Positions 16,171-24,861 of a stretch of DNA of 64,000 nt are shown here, piece by piece (the first letter of the stretch is position 1; every line of letters begins with the position of its first letter). The notes beneath the pieces are model-generated. The model had not been told where the DNA came from and did no database searches. It saw only the letters and a program-made list of their open reading frames with translations. The translations under genes were made by a program, and so were the position numbers. This DNA is from Prochlorococcus sp. AG-402-B19 (GTDB taxonomy: Bacteria > Cyanobacteriota > Cyanobacteriia > PCC-6307 > Cyanobiaceae), in NCBI GenBank assembly GCA_003279615.1, contig QCHM01000005.1:1-64000 (forward strand), given 5' to 3'.

Positions 16171-18543
16171 TTGAGTATAATTAAAGTAATCAAAAAAGAA
16201 TCATTGAGTGGTTTCGGGAAAAAGAAGCAGGAGAATAAAGGCTCTTCTAAAAAACTCCTAAGGCTTTCAGAAAAAGATCTGAAAGTAAAATCTATTAACT
16301 ACCATATAAAAGGTAATTTAGAGGAAGCTGAAAAAGGATATATAACCTTCTTAAAGCAAGGATTTTCTGATCCTGATATATTTTCAAATTATGCACTTAT
16401 ATGCGAAGGAAAAGGAGATATAGATAAAGCAATTAAGCTATATGAAAAATGCTCATCAAATTTTCCAAACCATATCTTCTCAAAAATCAATCTGTCTTTT
16501 TTATACTATAAATTTAATAATATAAAAAAAGCAGAAACAATTATTAATGAAGTAATTAAATTAAAGCCAGATATTCCAAGTGGACATAATATTAAAGGAT
16601 TAATTCTAAAAGATTTAAATAAATATATAGAATCTAAAATATCCTTTGAAAAAGCAATTGAATTAGATTCAACTTACCTTGATTCATATATCAATTTAGG
16701 GTTATTAAATAAAGATTATAACAATTATTCTGATGCAGAAAAATATTATCTAAAAGCTTTAGATATAGATAAAAACTCTGCTATCGTACATTTAAATTTA
16801 GGAGCTTGCTATAAAGAAAAACTAGAATTAGATAAGGCAATATTACATACAAAAATAGCAATAAATTTGAACCCTAATTTAGAAAATTCTTATTTAAATC
16901 TTGCAACAATATACGATCTAAAAGGGGACTATATAGAATCACTAAGACTTGCTAAGAAAGAAATTAAAATCAATAAAAACAATGAGTTAGGTTACCAACT
17001 TATAAGTGATTTAGCAAAAAAAATAGATATAAAAATGCTCTCGGGAATAGAAAACAGAGAATTGCTTAAACAATTATTAACTCGAAAGGATATTTCTCAT
17101 CGAGAAATATTCGGAACTATAAATAATATTTTTCCAAATCCTGTATTAAAAAAATTAACGCTTTTAGAAAATGACTTATTTGAAAATAAAGAATTTAATC
17201 TTCTAATAAAAGACCAAGATTTGTTAAAATCGCTTTCTTTACTAATTTTTTGCTCTCCAATATGGGAAAAGTTTTTAGCAAAAATACGCAAACTTATCCT
17301 TATGAGATATACAGAAAAAAGGCAAATTAATAAGAATATTTTTAACTTTATAATCGCACTTGGATCACAATGTTTCCTTAATGAATATGTCTATTATATA
17401 TCTAAAGAAGAAAAGCATAGACTAGAAGAACTTAAAGGATCTATTCATAAGGATAAAAATAATCAAGACTATAAGTTATCTTTAATTTCTTGTTACCAAT
17501 CTCTATTTTCAATTAATAATGAAATTATTAATTTAGATAATTATATATCTAATAATAAAGAGTTTAACAAGTTGCTTGATTTACAATTTAAAGAGATAGT
17601 TGCTGAGCAAAGGATTTCAAATCAAGTAAAAAGTATAGGCGAAATAGATGATTTAATATCTAAAGAAGTTAAAAATCAGTATGAATTAAACCCATACCCT
17701 AGATGGAGATATAATTCATATGCAAAAGAAAAGAAAATAAATTATATATCTGTTATTAAATCTGAGATTTACCCTAATACTATTAATACAAATGAAATCA
17801 AATTAATAGATAAAACACTAAATATACTTATAGCTGGATGTGGAACTGGCATTCAAATACTTGAAGCCTCTAGATATAGCAATTGTGAAATCACAGCAAT
17901 TGATTTAAGCAATTCCAGTATCTCATATGCAAAAAGGAAAGTAGATGAATATGAAATGAATAACATCCATTTTGTACAAATGGACTTGCTTAAATTGAAT
18001 GCATTAAATAAAAAATTTGATTTAATTGAATGTTCAGGTGTTCTTCATCATATGAAAGATCCAAGTAGGGGATTATCTGTGCTGATTGAGTCTTTAAAAC
18101 CAAAAGGATTTTTAAAATTAGGTTTATATAGTAAGTATGCAAGAAAAAAAATACTCGAAGCAAGAAAACTAATTAAAGAAAATGATATAAAACCAAATCT
18201 TGATGAAATCAGAAACTTTCGCAAAAAGGTACTCAATGGTGATATCCAACAATTTAATGAAATAACAACTTGGTCAGACTTCTACTCAACATCAATGTGT
18301 AGGGATCTCTGCTTTCATAGTCAAGAAAAATGTTATTCTCTAATTGAAATTAAGAATATGCTGGAAGAAGCCAATCTGGAATTCCTAGGGTTTACTCTTT
18401 CAAAAGATGTAAAAGATAAATTCCTAATTAATGATAAAAATATAGAATCGTTAACAGATTTAAAGGAATGGGATAAATTTGAAAGGATGAATCTTAATTC
18501 ATTTAGAGAAATGTATCAGTTCTGGACAAGAAAAATCAATTAA
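16171..18543 (+). CDS. TPR-repeat protein with SAM methyltransferase domain
   Basis: The 790-residue protein starts at TTG. Residues about 50-290 hold roughly seven TPR units, for example NYALICEGKGDIDKAIKLYE and SYINLGLLNKDYNNYSDAEKYY. A linker of about 200 residues follows, ending in NQYELNPYPRWRY. A class I methyltransferase domain begins near residue 551 with LNILIAGCGTGIQ, then AIDLS, and LIECSGVLHHMKDPSRGL. This TPR-methyltransferase layout is common in marine picocyanobacteria. The substrate is unknown; a protein or glycan target is inferred from the TPRs. Confidence 0.85.
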   Translation: MSIIKVIKKESLSGFGKKKQENKGSSKKLLRLSEKDLKVKSINYHIKGNLEEAEKGYITFLKQGFSDPDIFSNYALICEGKGDIDKAIKLYEKCSSNFPNHIFSKINLSFLYYKFNNIKKAETIINEVIKLKPDIPSGHNIKGLILKDLNKYIESKISFEKAIELDSTYLDSYINLGLLNKDYNNYSDAEKYYLKALDIDKNSAIVHLNLGACYKEKLELDKAILHTKIAINLNPNLENSYLNLATIYDLKGDYIESLRLAKKEIKINKNNELGYQLISDLAKKIDIKMLSGIENRELLKQLLTRKDISHREIFGTINNIFPNPVLKKLTLLENDLFENKEFNLLIKDQDLLKSLSLLIFCSPIWEKFLAKIRKLILMRYTEKRQINKNIFNFIIALGSQCFLNEYVYYISKEEKHRLEELKGSIHKDKNNQDYKLSLISCYQSLFSINNEIINLDNYISNNKEFNKLLDLQFKEIVAEQRISNQVKSIGEIDDLISKEVKNQYELNPYPRWRYNSYAKEKKINYISVIKSEIYPNTINTNEIKLIDKTLNILIAGCGTGIQILEASRYSNCEITAIDLSNSSISYAKRKVDEYEMNNIHFVQMDLLKLNALNKKFDLIECSGVLHHMKDPSRGLSVLIESLKPKGFLKLGLYSKYARKKILEARKLIKENDIKPNLDEIRNFRKKVLNGDIQQFNEITTWSDFYSTSMCRDLCFHSQEKCYSLIEIKNMLEEANLEFLGFTLSKDVKDKFLINDKNIESLTDLKEWDKFERMNLNSFREMYQFWTRKIN

Positions 18544-18703
18544 ATAGTTGCTCTTCCAATCCTGGAATAAACATTTTGCATAGTGAGAATATAAATAATA
18601 TTGCGAGAATATTACCTAGCATTGCTATTGCAAAGCGTATTCTTAGATCTTTAGCAAATGGTAGTAGATTTTCCCAAAGTTGTAATAACGGTCCGCCTGC
18701 CAT
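18536..18703 (-). CDS. Small single-helix membrane protein
   Basis: A 55-residue frame starts at ATG 18703 and overlaps the end of the convergent TPR-methyltransferase gene by 8 bases. It begins MAGGPLLQLWENLLPFAKDLRIR, an amphipathic start, and then has one hydrophobic helix (about residues 24-41), followed by CKMFIPGLEEQLF. The pattern resembles small thylakoid or plasma membrane subunits, but I cannot name it. Coding character is good. Confidence 0.6.
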   Translation of the reverse strand: MAGGPLLQLWENLLPFAKDLRIRFAIAMLGNILAILFIFSLCKMFIPGLEEQLFN

Positions 18704-18804
18704 TGGATATTAATGTTTAATTACTAATAGCTTACATTGGTACAACCTTATTGGCTACATAAAAAGCAAGATTTAAAGTAAAAATGTTCTATTAATATAT
18801 CATT

Positions 18805-19071
18805 CTAATTTAATTTGCTTCTCATAATAAATAGAAGTATCAACCCTATAAATATTAAGGCTAGAGGGTAAAGGAATACAAATAATAGATCTATTAAGTT
18901 TTCTGGTCTATTAAGAATAAATAAACCTACTATAAAAAGTATTATAGGAAAAAGGATAAGTGACTTTATTAATAGGCCTTCATACCATTTTTTAATCTCA
19001 TTATCTTCATCCAATAAAGCTTCCAATTTATCCTTTAAAACTTCATCATTAAAATCAGACTGCTCACTCAT
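18805..19071 (-). CDS. Small two-helix membrane protein
   Basis: The 88-residue product has an acidic N-terminus (EQSDFNDEVLKDKLEALLDEDNEI), followed by two hydrophobic helices at about residues 30-48 and 57-82. No family motif is visible. The gene lies back to back with the SemiSWEET gene, with a perfect 16-bp palindrome between them. Confidence 0.6.
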   Translation of the reverse strand: MSEQSDFNDEVLKDKLEALLDEDNEIKKWYEGLLIKSLILFPIILFIVGLFILNRPENLIDLLFVFLYPLALIFIGLILLFIMRSKLN

Positions 19072-19104
19072 AATATTTTAATAGTAATACTACTAATGCA
19101 TAGT

Positions 19105-19142
19105 AAAACTATATACTAATTTTTTCATTAGTATATAGTTTT
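19105..19142. repeat. Perfect 16-bp inverted repeat between divergent genes
   Basis: AAAACTATATACTAAT (19105-19120) and ATTAGTATATAGTTTT (19127-19142) are exact reverse complements around a 6-nt TTTTTC spacer. It lies between the starts of two divergent genes, so termination of a coding unit is an unlikely role. It may be an operator, an mRNA 5' hairpin or a small-RNA element. Confidence 0.8.
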
Positions 19143-19170
19143 GATCTATATCCATTCTTATTAAACAACG

Positions 19171-19449
19171 ATGAATCACTTTAGTTATGAAAATTTATTT
19201 GGGTTTTCAGCCGCTTTGCTTACTACTATTGCTTTTTTACCTCAATTATTTAAAACATGGCAAACAAAATCAGCAGAGGATGTATCGTTAATTATGTTGA
19301 TTCTATTTATAACAGGTCTTATTTGTTGGATTATTTACGGATTAAAGATCCATTCAATTCCAATTTTAATTGCAAATATAATTACCTTTATTTTTAATTT
19401 TTCGATTTTAATTTTAAAAACCACTTATAGAAAAAGTATGAAACAATGA
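19171..19449 (+). CDS. SemiSWEET/PQ-loop sugar transporter-like protein
   Basis: The 92-residue protein is a three-helix bundle with the PQ-loop motif: GFSAALLTTIAFLPQLFKTWQTKSAEDVS (about residues 11-39), then LFITGLICWIIYGLKIHSIPILIANIITF. This is the size and layout of bacterial SemiSWEET proteins, which dimerise to carry sugars across the inner membrane. The Pro-Gln of the PQ motif and the conserved W-x-x-Y-G are present. The sugar is unknown. Confidence 0.85.
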   Translation: MNHFSYENLFGFSAALLTTIAFLPQLFKTWQTKSAEDVSLIMLILFITGLICWIIYGLKIHSIPILIANIITFIFNFSILILKTTYRKSMKQ

Positions 19450-19526
19450 AATTCTTTTATATATATTAAATATTTTTTATTAAGTTACGTTTGAAGCTAT
19501 AGTTAATAAAGAATTAATTTAATCAA

Positions 19527-19688
19527 ATGCCTGTAGAAGAACTACAACTTATTGGAAAATCTTTAGCTTTGCATCCTCCTGTAATGATAATCACTCTTGG
19601 TTTATTCATGTACATTAGAGGTAAAGCAATTGCAAGCAGTAACCCAACGAAAAAAGTTACTCCGTTCTTCCCTTTTAGAAACGTTTGA
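19527..19688 (+). CDS. Small membrane protein of unknown function
   Basis: A 53-residue frame starts at ATG 19527. It has one hydrophobic helix (HPPVMIITLGLFMYIRG, about residues 16-32) flanked by a short acidic start and a basic tail ending KKVTPFFPFRNV. The positive tail and single helix resemble small photosynthetic or respiratory membrane subunits. It stands alone downstream of the SemiSWEET gene. Confidence 0.55.
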   Translation: MPVEELQLIGKSLALHPPVMIITLGLFMYIRGKAIASSNPTKKVTPFFPFRNV

Positions 19689-19737
19689 AAATATAATCAA
19701 TAACACTGATTAATTAAAAAATACAAATATTTATTAT

Positions 19738-20172
19738 TTAACCAAAAGGATTAGTTCCTTTAAGTGGTCCTACGAAAAGGAATTCAATAACAGTTCCCAT
19801 TATTGCTACTGGGAAAACCCATATAGACATAAATCTTACTCCCATAAACTTCATACCCCCCCCCTTACCTGAAAAAGCATCTTTTGTCATTGTATAAACA
19901 GTCTCTGTATCACTCACCTCATAGAAATCATTAATACCTGACTCATAAGGCTTAACGAAATCCATTCTATTAATTAAATTCCTAATTTTATTAATAGCTA
20001 CTATTGGCCAAACCCATAAATAAAAGATTCTAGATCCTAATCTATTAGCATCTGATTGTGGATTTCCTAAATCCTTATTGCTATCATCTTTTGGAAAAGA
20101 ATCTTCAATTATCGAAGCTATTGCTTCTTGATCCGTTGTGAAATCAATCACAGTATTTTCGGAATCCATCAA
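19738..20172 (-). CDS. Hypothetical membrane-associated protein
   Basis: The 144-residue product has an acidic soluble N-terminus (TDQEAIASIIEDSFPKDDSNKD), a central FYLWVWPIVAINKIRN hydrophobic patch (about residues 50-65), and a C-terminal pair MGVRFMSIWVFPVAIMGTVIEFLFVGPL. The second Met is an equally good start. The two W-V-(W/F)-P motifs look like an internal duplication. The family is not recognised. It lies downstream of the PsbF-like gene on the same strand but beyond a terminator. Confidence 0.6.
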   Translation of the reverse strand: MMDSENTVIDFTTDQEAIASIIEDSFPKDDSNKDLGNPQSDANRLGSRIFYLWVWPIVAINKIRNLINRMDFVKPYESGINDFYEVSDTETVYTMTKDAFSGKGGGMKFMGVRFMSIWVFPVAIMGTVIEFLFVGPLKGTNPFG

Positions 20173-20275
20173 GAACTTAAATTTTGAATGATTATAAGAT
20201 TAATTCCTTATTTTTGTATTGAAGAAATAATTTAATATTTATTGGTAACAAATATCCAGAAATCGAAAAACATTA

Positions 20276-20306
20276 AAAAAAGACCTAAATAAATTTAGGT
20301 CTTTTT
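20276..20306 (-). terminator. Rho-independent terminator after PsbF-like gene
   Basis: AAAAAGACCTAAAT (20277-20290) pairs exactly with ATTTAGGTCTTTTT (20293-20306). It lies 13 bases after the stop of the minus-strand PsbF-like gene. The A/T runs on both sides would also allow function in the other direction. Confidence 0.85.
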
Positions 20307-20318
20307 AAAAAATTTATT

Positions 20319-20612
20319 TTAAGCGTTTATTACACCACGGCGAATAAATTGCATTGCAAAAATTGCTCCAAGGAAAAATACTGTTGGAATTCCTAATGCG
20401 TTGACTGCCAAGGTTCTAACAGTAAAAACAGGGTAGCCACCAGCAGGTCTACCTTTATCAGCAACGATTGCAGTATCTTCCCAAACTTGCTCGTTCTTAA
20501 TAGTAGGGCCATTATCCCAAACAAATACTCCCCACCTACGTAACCAATAATCAGCAAACGCAAGAGTAAAAATAACTGGAGATAGAACCAGTAATAATTT
20601 AAGTGTGTTCAT
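20319..20612 (-). CDS. PsbF-like (cytochrome b559 beta-like) two-helix protein lacking the heme His
   Basis: From the ATG at 20612 the product has 97 residues. The frame stays open upstream to 20708, but that part looks unlike the rest. Helix 1 is [23 protein letters not shown]. After a hydrophilic loop, the C-terminal 35 residues read [21 protein letters not shown] and [13 protein letters not shown], which closely resembles PsbF. In true PsbF the fourth residue of L-A-V-H is the heme ligand; here it is Asn (codon AAC). It cannot replace PsbF as a heme subunit. A thylakoid or photosystem-associated role is inferred. Confidence 0.7.
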   Translation of the reverse strand: MNTLKLLLVLSPVIFTLAFADYWLRRWGVFVWDNGPTIKNEQVWEDTAIVADKGRPAGGYPVFTVRTLAVNALGIPTVFFLGAIFAMQFIRRGVINA

Positions 20613-20805
20613 CCATCTAGGATATTTATGAGACAAATCCTGGCATATGAGAGCCAAAAAGGCTGAACAAGAAGAAGACCCTAAGGATTCTGTAACAAAT
20701 TGGTCCAAAATTAGAAGCTTTAATAACTCTCTTAGTTGACTCGCAATAGTTCTGATATTGTGGCTTATATGCCTCTTAAAAGGCCTAAATTACTCGGTTA
20801 TGTTT

Positions 20806-21240
20806 ATGGAATTTGGTTTTAAAGAAATCCTTTTTGGACTCGCTGGAGTCAGCATGATTGCTTGGGCGGGGGTAATTGGTCTTTGGCATACGTATATGTT
20901 TCCAAGATTTTTCAAAGAAGATTCCAGTAGAATTAACAGCGTTTCTAAATCAAGCTCTTCTCAGTCAGCTCCAAGCAATAACAACTCCAACAAACCCTGG
21001 TTTATAGATGATGAAGGAGGAAGCCTCACACCAGGATCAGCATTGGGGGCAATTGGTCTAAGTGATAGGGGAAAATACAGTAAAAAATCTTTTGTAGTAG
21101 CTGATTTCAACCCCGTTGAATCTGATTATGGTGTTAACAGGCTTTACACATCGATTTTAATTGGATTAGCAATCAGTACTTTTGTCATAATTTCCTTTGG
21201 GCTTCAAAGTGGATTTGGAATGATGGGACCAACCTTATAA
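20806..21240 (+). CDS. Two-helix membrane protein of unknown function
   Basis: The frame opens upstream at a TTG, but the ATG at 20806 gives a natural start, MEFGFKEILFGLAGVSMIAWAGVIGLW, with one membrane helix. A soluble middle follows, with a low-complexity Ser/Asn stretch (SKSSSSQSAPSNNNSN) and KPWFIDDEGGSLTPGSALGAIGLSDRG. A second helix near the end (LIGLAISTFVIISFGL) completes 144 residues. It is divergent from the PsbF-like gene, which hints at a photosynthetic membrane role, but I do not recognise the family. Confidence 0.65.
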   Translation: MEFGFKEILFGLAGVSMIAWAGVIGLWHTYMFPRFFKEDSSRINSVSKSSSSQSAPSNNNSNKPWFIDDEGGSLTPGSALGAIGLSDRGKYSKKSFVVADFNPVESDYGVNRLYTSILIGLAISTFVIISFGLQSGFGMMGPTL

Positions 21241-21310
21241 ATTTCAAAAACTTAAAATAAAAAATTTTAGAAATACCAAAAAATTTAATTCATAACTAAA
21301 AAAACCTTTT

Positions 21311-21343
21311 CAAGTCAAGCTCAATAAAAGCTTGACTTGTTTT
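21311..21343 (+). terminator. Rho-independent terminator
   Basis: CAAGTCAAGC (21311-21320) pairs exactly with GCTTGACTTG (21330-21339) around a 9-nt loop and is followed by TTTTA. It ends transcription of the two-helix membrane protein gene upstream. Confidence 0.85.
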
Positions 21344-21700
21344 ATTGAAATAAAATTATTTGACGAGAAATGTTTTCAGATAAAGATCTTTGAAAACCAA
21401 GAATCTGACTTATTTTTAAATAATTTCAATCTATTTGATTAAAAACAAATCTCATTAATTTCTTTTTTCGGGAAATTTTGAATCATTTTCTCTACAAACC
21501 CTTTGAGTCACATCGTTTAAGAATGAATAAGATCATCAAAAGTTAAAAAAAATTTTAGTTTCATCGAAACGTGTAAGACTTTTCTTGACTTTTTTATGTA
21601 TCAAAAATCAATATTCAATAGACAAGAAAATTTAAAAAAAACCAAATTCACTCTAAATGTGCAAAGCTGCTTTAAAATATTGTTGATTTTTAATTGTTCC
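21344..21700. other. Upstream region of flavodoxin gene
   Basis: About 350 bases without a gene precede the flavodoxin ATG. The reading frame itself extends back to 21596, but the extra 35 residues do not resemble flavodoxin and are probably untranslated leader. I looked for a Fur-type palindrome and did not find a convincing one. Confidence 0.5.
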
Positions 21701-22216
21701 ATGACTGTAGGAATCTACTTCGCTACAACAACAGGTAAAACCGAAGATATAGCGGAAAGGCTGCACGGCTTACTTGACTCTGCTGAAGGTCCAAAGGATA
21801 TTTCAGATGTCGATGACCTTAGTGAATTAGCTGGACATGATGGGGTTATTTGTGGAATCCCAACATGGAATACTGGTGCTGATTCTGAGAGATCAGGAAC
21901 TGCTTGGGACTCAATCCTTGAAGACATTGGAGAACTAGATCTCAGTGGTAAGAAAGTTGCGATTTTTGGTTTAGGTGATTCTTCTACCTACACCGAAAAC
22001 TACTGCGATGCAATGGAAGAGCTTCATAGATACTTCCAGCAAGCAGGTGCTTCAATGGTTGGATACACCGCAAAGACTGATTACACTTTTGACGAGTCAA
22101 AGAGTGTGGTTGGAGAGCAGTTCTGTGGCTTGCCATTAGACGAAGATAGTGAATCAGACATGACTGATGAAAGGCTTGCCGGATGGGCTGAAAAGCTAAA
22201 AGGTGAAATGTTTTAG
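21701..22216 (+). CDS. isiB: Flavodoxin (long-chain)
   Basis: The 171-residue FMN protein carries electrons from photosystem I in place of ferredoxin when iron is scarce. The start MTVGIYFATTTGKTEDIAERL contains the FMN phosphate loop T9-T-T-G-K-T14. The FMN-contacting loops GIPTWNTGADSERSGTAWD and FGLGDSSTYTENYCDAM are present, and the inserted loop near residues 120-145 marks the long-chain class. GC content is higher than nearby genes, as expected for a highly expressed gene. A terminator follows. Confidence 0.96.
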   Translation: MTVGIYFATTTGKTEDIAERLHGLLDSAEGPKDISDVDDLSELAGHDGVICGIPTWNTGADSERSGTAWDSILEDIGELDLSGKKVAIFGLGDSSTYTENYCDAMEELHRYFQQAGASMVGYTAKTDYTFDESKSVVGEQFCGLPLDEDSESDMTDERLAGWAEKLKGEMF

Positions 22217-22242
22217 TTCAAAGTTGAAAAACTAATTTGTTT

Positions 22243-22278
22243 ATCTTCCTGAGTAAATACTTAGGAAGATTTTTTTTT
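22243..22278 (+). terminator. Rho-independent terminator of isiB
   Basis: ATCTTCCTGAGT pairs with ACTTAGGAAGAT (one mismatch) around an AAAT loop and is followed by eight T. It lies 27 bases after the isiB stop. Confidence 0.9.
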
Positions 22279-22392
22279 AATTTAAATCCTCGCAAAAAAT
22301 CGTAAGCAACTTTTAAAATCTAAAAAAATACATTTCTTACACTAATAAAGGAATAAAACCAAAAAGGACCGAAATATCTTAAGATTTTCTTT

Positions 22393-22632
22393 ATGAACTC
22401 AAATAATTGCTCAGATCAAAACATTTCTATAAGCGTAAACCTCTCTTTAAAAGATGAGACTTTACGAATGCTAATAGAGATGGCAGACGATATGGGGGCG
22501 AGTCTGGAGGATGTTATTAGCTCAATAGCAGAAGACTCGGTAATTGACTTAAAGAGGCTTCAGGATGATCTAGGTATTGTTATTATCCCAGAAAAATGCA
22601 GCAAACAAGACTTAATCAATTCGCTTCAATAA
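22393..22632 (+). CDS. Small ribbon-helix-like protein of unknown function
   Basis: The 79-residue soluble product has a strand-like segment ISISVNLSLKDETLRMLIEMADDMGASLEDVISSIAED. This could be a ribbon-helix-helix type DNA-binding core (strand, then two helices), although basic strand residues are scarce. The C-terminus reads LGIVIIPEKCSKQDLINSLQ. I do not recognise it with confidence. It stands alone between flavodoxin and a glycosyltransferase gene on the opposite strand. Confidence 0.6.
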   Translation: MNSNNCSDQNISISVNLSLKDETLRMLIEMADDMGASLEDVISSIAEDSVIDLKRLQDDLGIVIIPEKCSKQDLINSLQ

Positions 22633-22743
22633 ATTTTTAGTTCTTTTCAGAATAATTTCTTAGCTAAAAAGATATAAAAAAGATATTATTTCTGGCCAAA
22701 AAGTTACTAAAAATGAAATCATAACTAAAACTTTCAATTAATC

Positions 22744-23853
22744 TTACAAGTCTGTACGGAAGTTTTTATTTAAGCCTTTTTTAATCCAATTCTCAACCCG
22801 TTGAGCAAAAACTTTGTTAGAAGCATTTTGCTCAACCCAATCCCTACAATTTCGTCTTTTAATTATTGAGACTGACTTTATAGCTTTTATCATTGCTTTT
22901 ATATCATTTGGTTCTACCAAAAAACCATTTAATCCATCTTGAATTAACTCCCCAGGCCCACCAAGGTCATACCCAATTACAGGAACCCCGCAAGCCATCG
23001 CCTCTACAATAACGTTACCGTAAGCTTCATTCCATTTAGGAGTATTTATAAAAGCTCTACATTCTCCTAATTGCTCTTGAAACTTATTAGTTGGAAGAAA
23101 TCCTTTCCATTCAATAATATCTTTTTTAACATTATTTTCAACTTTTGATGCATATTCTTTGTCTTCAATAAGTCCCCAAACTAATAATTTTTCATCTAGA
23201 TTATTTGCAACTTTTACTGCATCTTCTAATCCTTTTTCTGGAGCGATTCGTCCAGCCCAGCCTAAAGGTCCATTTTGATTATCATTGAATAAATAATTTT
23301 CCATATCAAAGCCATTTCCAACAATAATTGGATCTATATTCAAACAATAGTCTTCAGATTGCCTTTTTGTATGAAAAGCTAATTGCAAAGGAAATAATTG
23401 AGCTATTTGACTAATAATTTCTTTCATTACAAATGATTCAGCCCCCATACTAATTAAATGGAATATTTTGATTTTTTGTATTTTTGTTAACCATAATGGC
23501 AACCAATCATATGCAAAATTAATAACAGCATCAGATTCCTTAGATATAGCTAAATCAATTACAACTTCCCATAGTCTTGGTAAAACACTATTGGAAGGAA
23601 TTAAGACTGGGTCTGTTTTCTTTTGATGCTGCCAACTGGGTTGATCAATTCCATCAATTAATTTTATTTCAAGATTTTCACTTTCAAATGGAACTTTTGA
23701 TCCTTTTGGTGCAACCAAAGTAATTTTGTGACCTAATAAAATTAATCCTTTTATAAGAGAAATAATAGTCAGCTCCACTCCTCCACCTCTTCCGCTCCCT
23801 ATATAACCTATGGGTGTACTTACCAGGATAAGTTTTAATTGCTTATTTATCAC
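22744..23853 (-). CDS. Glycosyltransferase, tetrahydrobiopterin glucosyltransferase-like
   Basis: The protein of about 369 residues is a GT-B glycosyltransferase. The N-terminal STPIGYIGSGRGGGVELTIISL and later GPLGWAGRIAPEKGLEDAV and EAYGNVIVEAMACGVPVIGYDLGGPGELI (donor-binding E-x7-E region) resemble cyanobacterial UDP-glucose:tetrahydrobiopterin glucosyltransferase, which modifies pteridines. The frame opens at TTG 23871. The GTG at 23853 is better placed: it has GAGGAG upstream and avoids overlap with the transporter gene. The exact acceptor is inferred. Confidence 0.8.
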   Translation of the reverse strand: MINKQLKLILVSTPIGYIGSGRGGGVELTIISLIKGLILLGHKITLVAPKGSKVPFESENLEIKLIDGIDQPSWQHQKKTDPVLIPSNSVLPRLWEVVIDLAISKESDAVINFAYDWLPLWLTKIQKIKIFHLISMGAESFVMKEIISQIAQLFPLQLAFHTKRQSEDYCLNIDPIIVGNGFDMENYLFNDNQNGPLGWAGRIAPEKGLEDAVKVANNLDEKLLVWGLIEDKEYASKVENNVKKDIIEWKGFLPTNKFQEQLGECRAFINTPKWNEAYGNVIVEAMACGVPVIGYDLGGPGELIQDGLNGFLVEPNDIKAMIKAIKSVSIIKRRNCRDWVEQNASNKVFAQRVENWIKKGLNKNFRTDL

Positions 23854-23857
23854 TTTA

Positions 23858-24808
23858 TTAAGTCTCCTCAATTAATTTATTATTATTTTTACCTCTCCAA
23901 AATCTTGTTCTTTGACTTACAAATAATACCGAAATTAAAACCAAAGCAACACCAATCCACTGCAAAAAAAATAGCCTCTCACCTAACCAAATTCCACCTG
24001 TAATCAAAGCAAATACCGGTGTTAAAAAAGCAAGCGTACTGAAACTTGTTAATTCTTTACGGCTTGCGAACCAAAAAAACAATCCATAAGCCAGTGCACT
24101 TCCAAACAAACTTGAATAAGACATCAAAGTCCATTCAAGAACTGACCAATCTGGTAATAAAGGCCAATTTTTATCAAATATATGCCAAGCAAGAAGAGGA
24201 ACACTTCCTAATACCATATGCCATCCTGTTACAGCCACAGGATCACTGTTTTTGCAGGCAAATCTAATAAGAACGGTTCCTAAGGCCATAGAGGTTGCAG
24301 CGCATAACATCCAAATTTCACCATGGCTTAAGAAATCACTTCCTGATTCAAACTTGCCAAGTAAAAACCAATTTCCAAGTAATTCAGTAGGTACTCCAAG
24401 ACAAATTATTCCCACCAATCCAAGCACTAAGCCAATCCATCCAATTGGATTTATTGCATCTCCAAACAAAATTCTTGCCAATAAAGCAACCATCAAAGGC
24501 TGGGAATCGATAAGGACCGAACCCAATCCTGCCCCTGTTTCCATTAAACCTTTAGCTAAAAAAATCTGAAATAATGTTGCATCAATGAGAGTAAATACAA
24601 AAAACCACACCAAATCATCTTTTGAAATATTCCAACTCCTCTTTAAGAAAGGAACCGTAGCTAAAACAACTAAGCCTGCTGGCAAAAGCCTTAGTGAAGC
24701 TACAATCTCAGGGCCTGCAGCATTTACCAAAGGTGCCATAGCGGCCATTGACGTTCCCCAAAGAGCGAACGGCAAAATCATCAAAAACCAATTCCAAATC
24801 GAAAACAT
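23858..24808 (-). CDS. EamA/DMT-family transporter
   Basis: The 316-residue inner-membrane protein has ten predicted helices in two EamA repeats. The first runs from FALWGTSMAAMAPLVNAAGPEIVASLRLLPAG to VLGLVGIICLGVP. The second runs from EIWMLCAATSMALGTVLIRF to SVLFVSQRTRF. These are drug/metabolite-type exporters; the substrate is unknown. The gene ends next to the glycosyltransferase start, so both form one operon reading leftward. Upstream it is divergent from sppA with a short spacer. Confidence 0.9.
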   Translation of the reverse strand: MFSIWNWFLMILPFALWGTSMAAMAPLVNAAGPEIVASLRLLPAGLVVLATVPFLKRSWNISKDDLVWFFVFTLIDATLFQIFLAKGLMETGAGLGSVLIDSQPLMVALLARILFGDAINPIGWIGLVLGLVGIICLGVPTELLGNWFLLGKFESGSDFLSHGEIWMLCAATSMALGTVLIRFACKNSDPVAVTGWHMVLGSVPLLAWHIFDKNWPLLPDWSVLEWTLMSYSSLFGSALAYGLFFWFASRKELTSFSTLAFLTPVFALITGGIWLGERLFFLQWIGVALVLISVLFVSQRTRFWRGKNNNKLIEET

Positions 24809-24861
24809 AAGGTCAGAAAGCTATCTCCTTTTTAAGATCAATAAAGTTATGCATAAATTGA

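Noticed and set aside
21596-21700. 35-residue N-terminal extension of flavodoxin
   Set aside because: Flavodoxin begins MTVGIYFATTTG; the extension has no family counterpart and is likely leader sequence.
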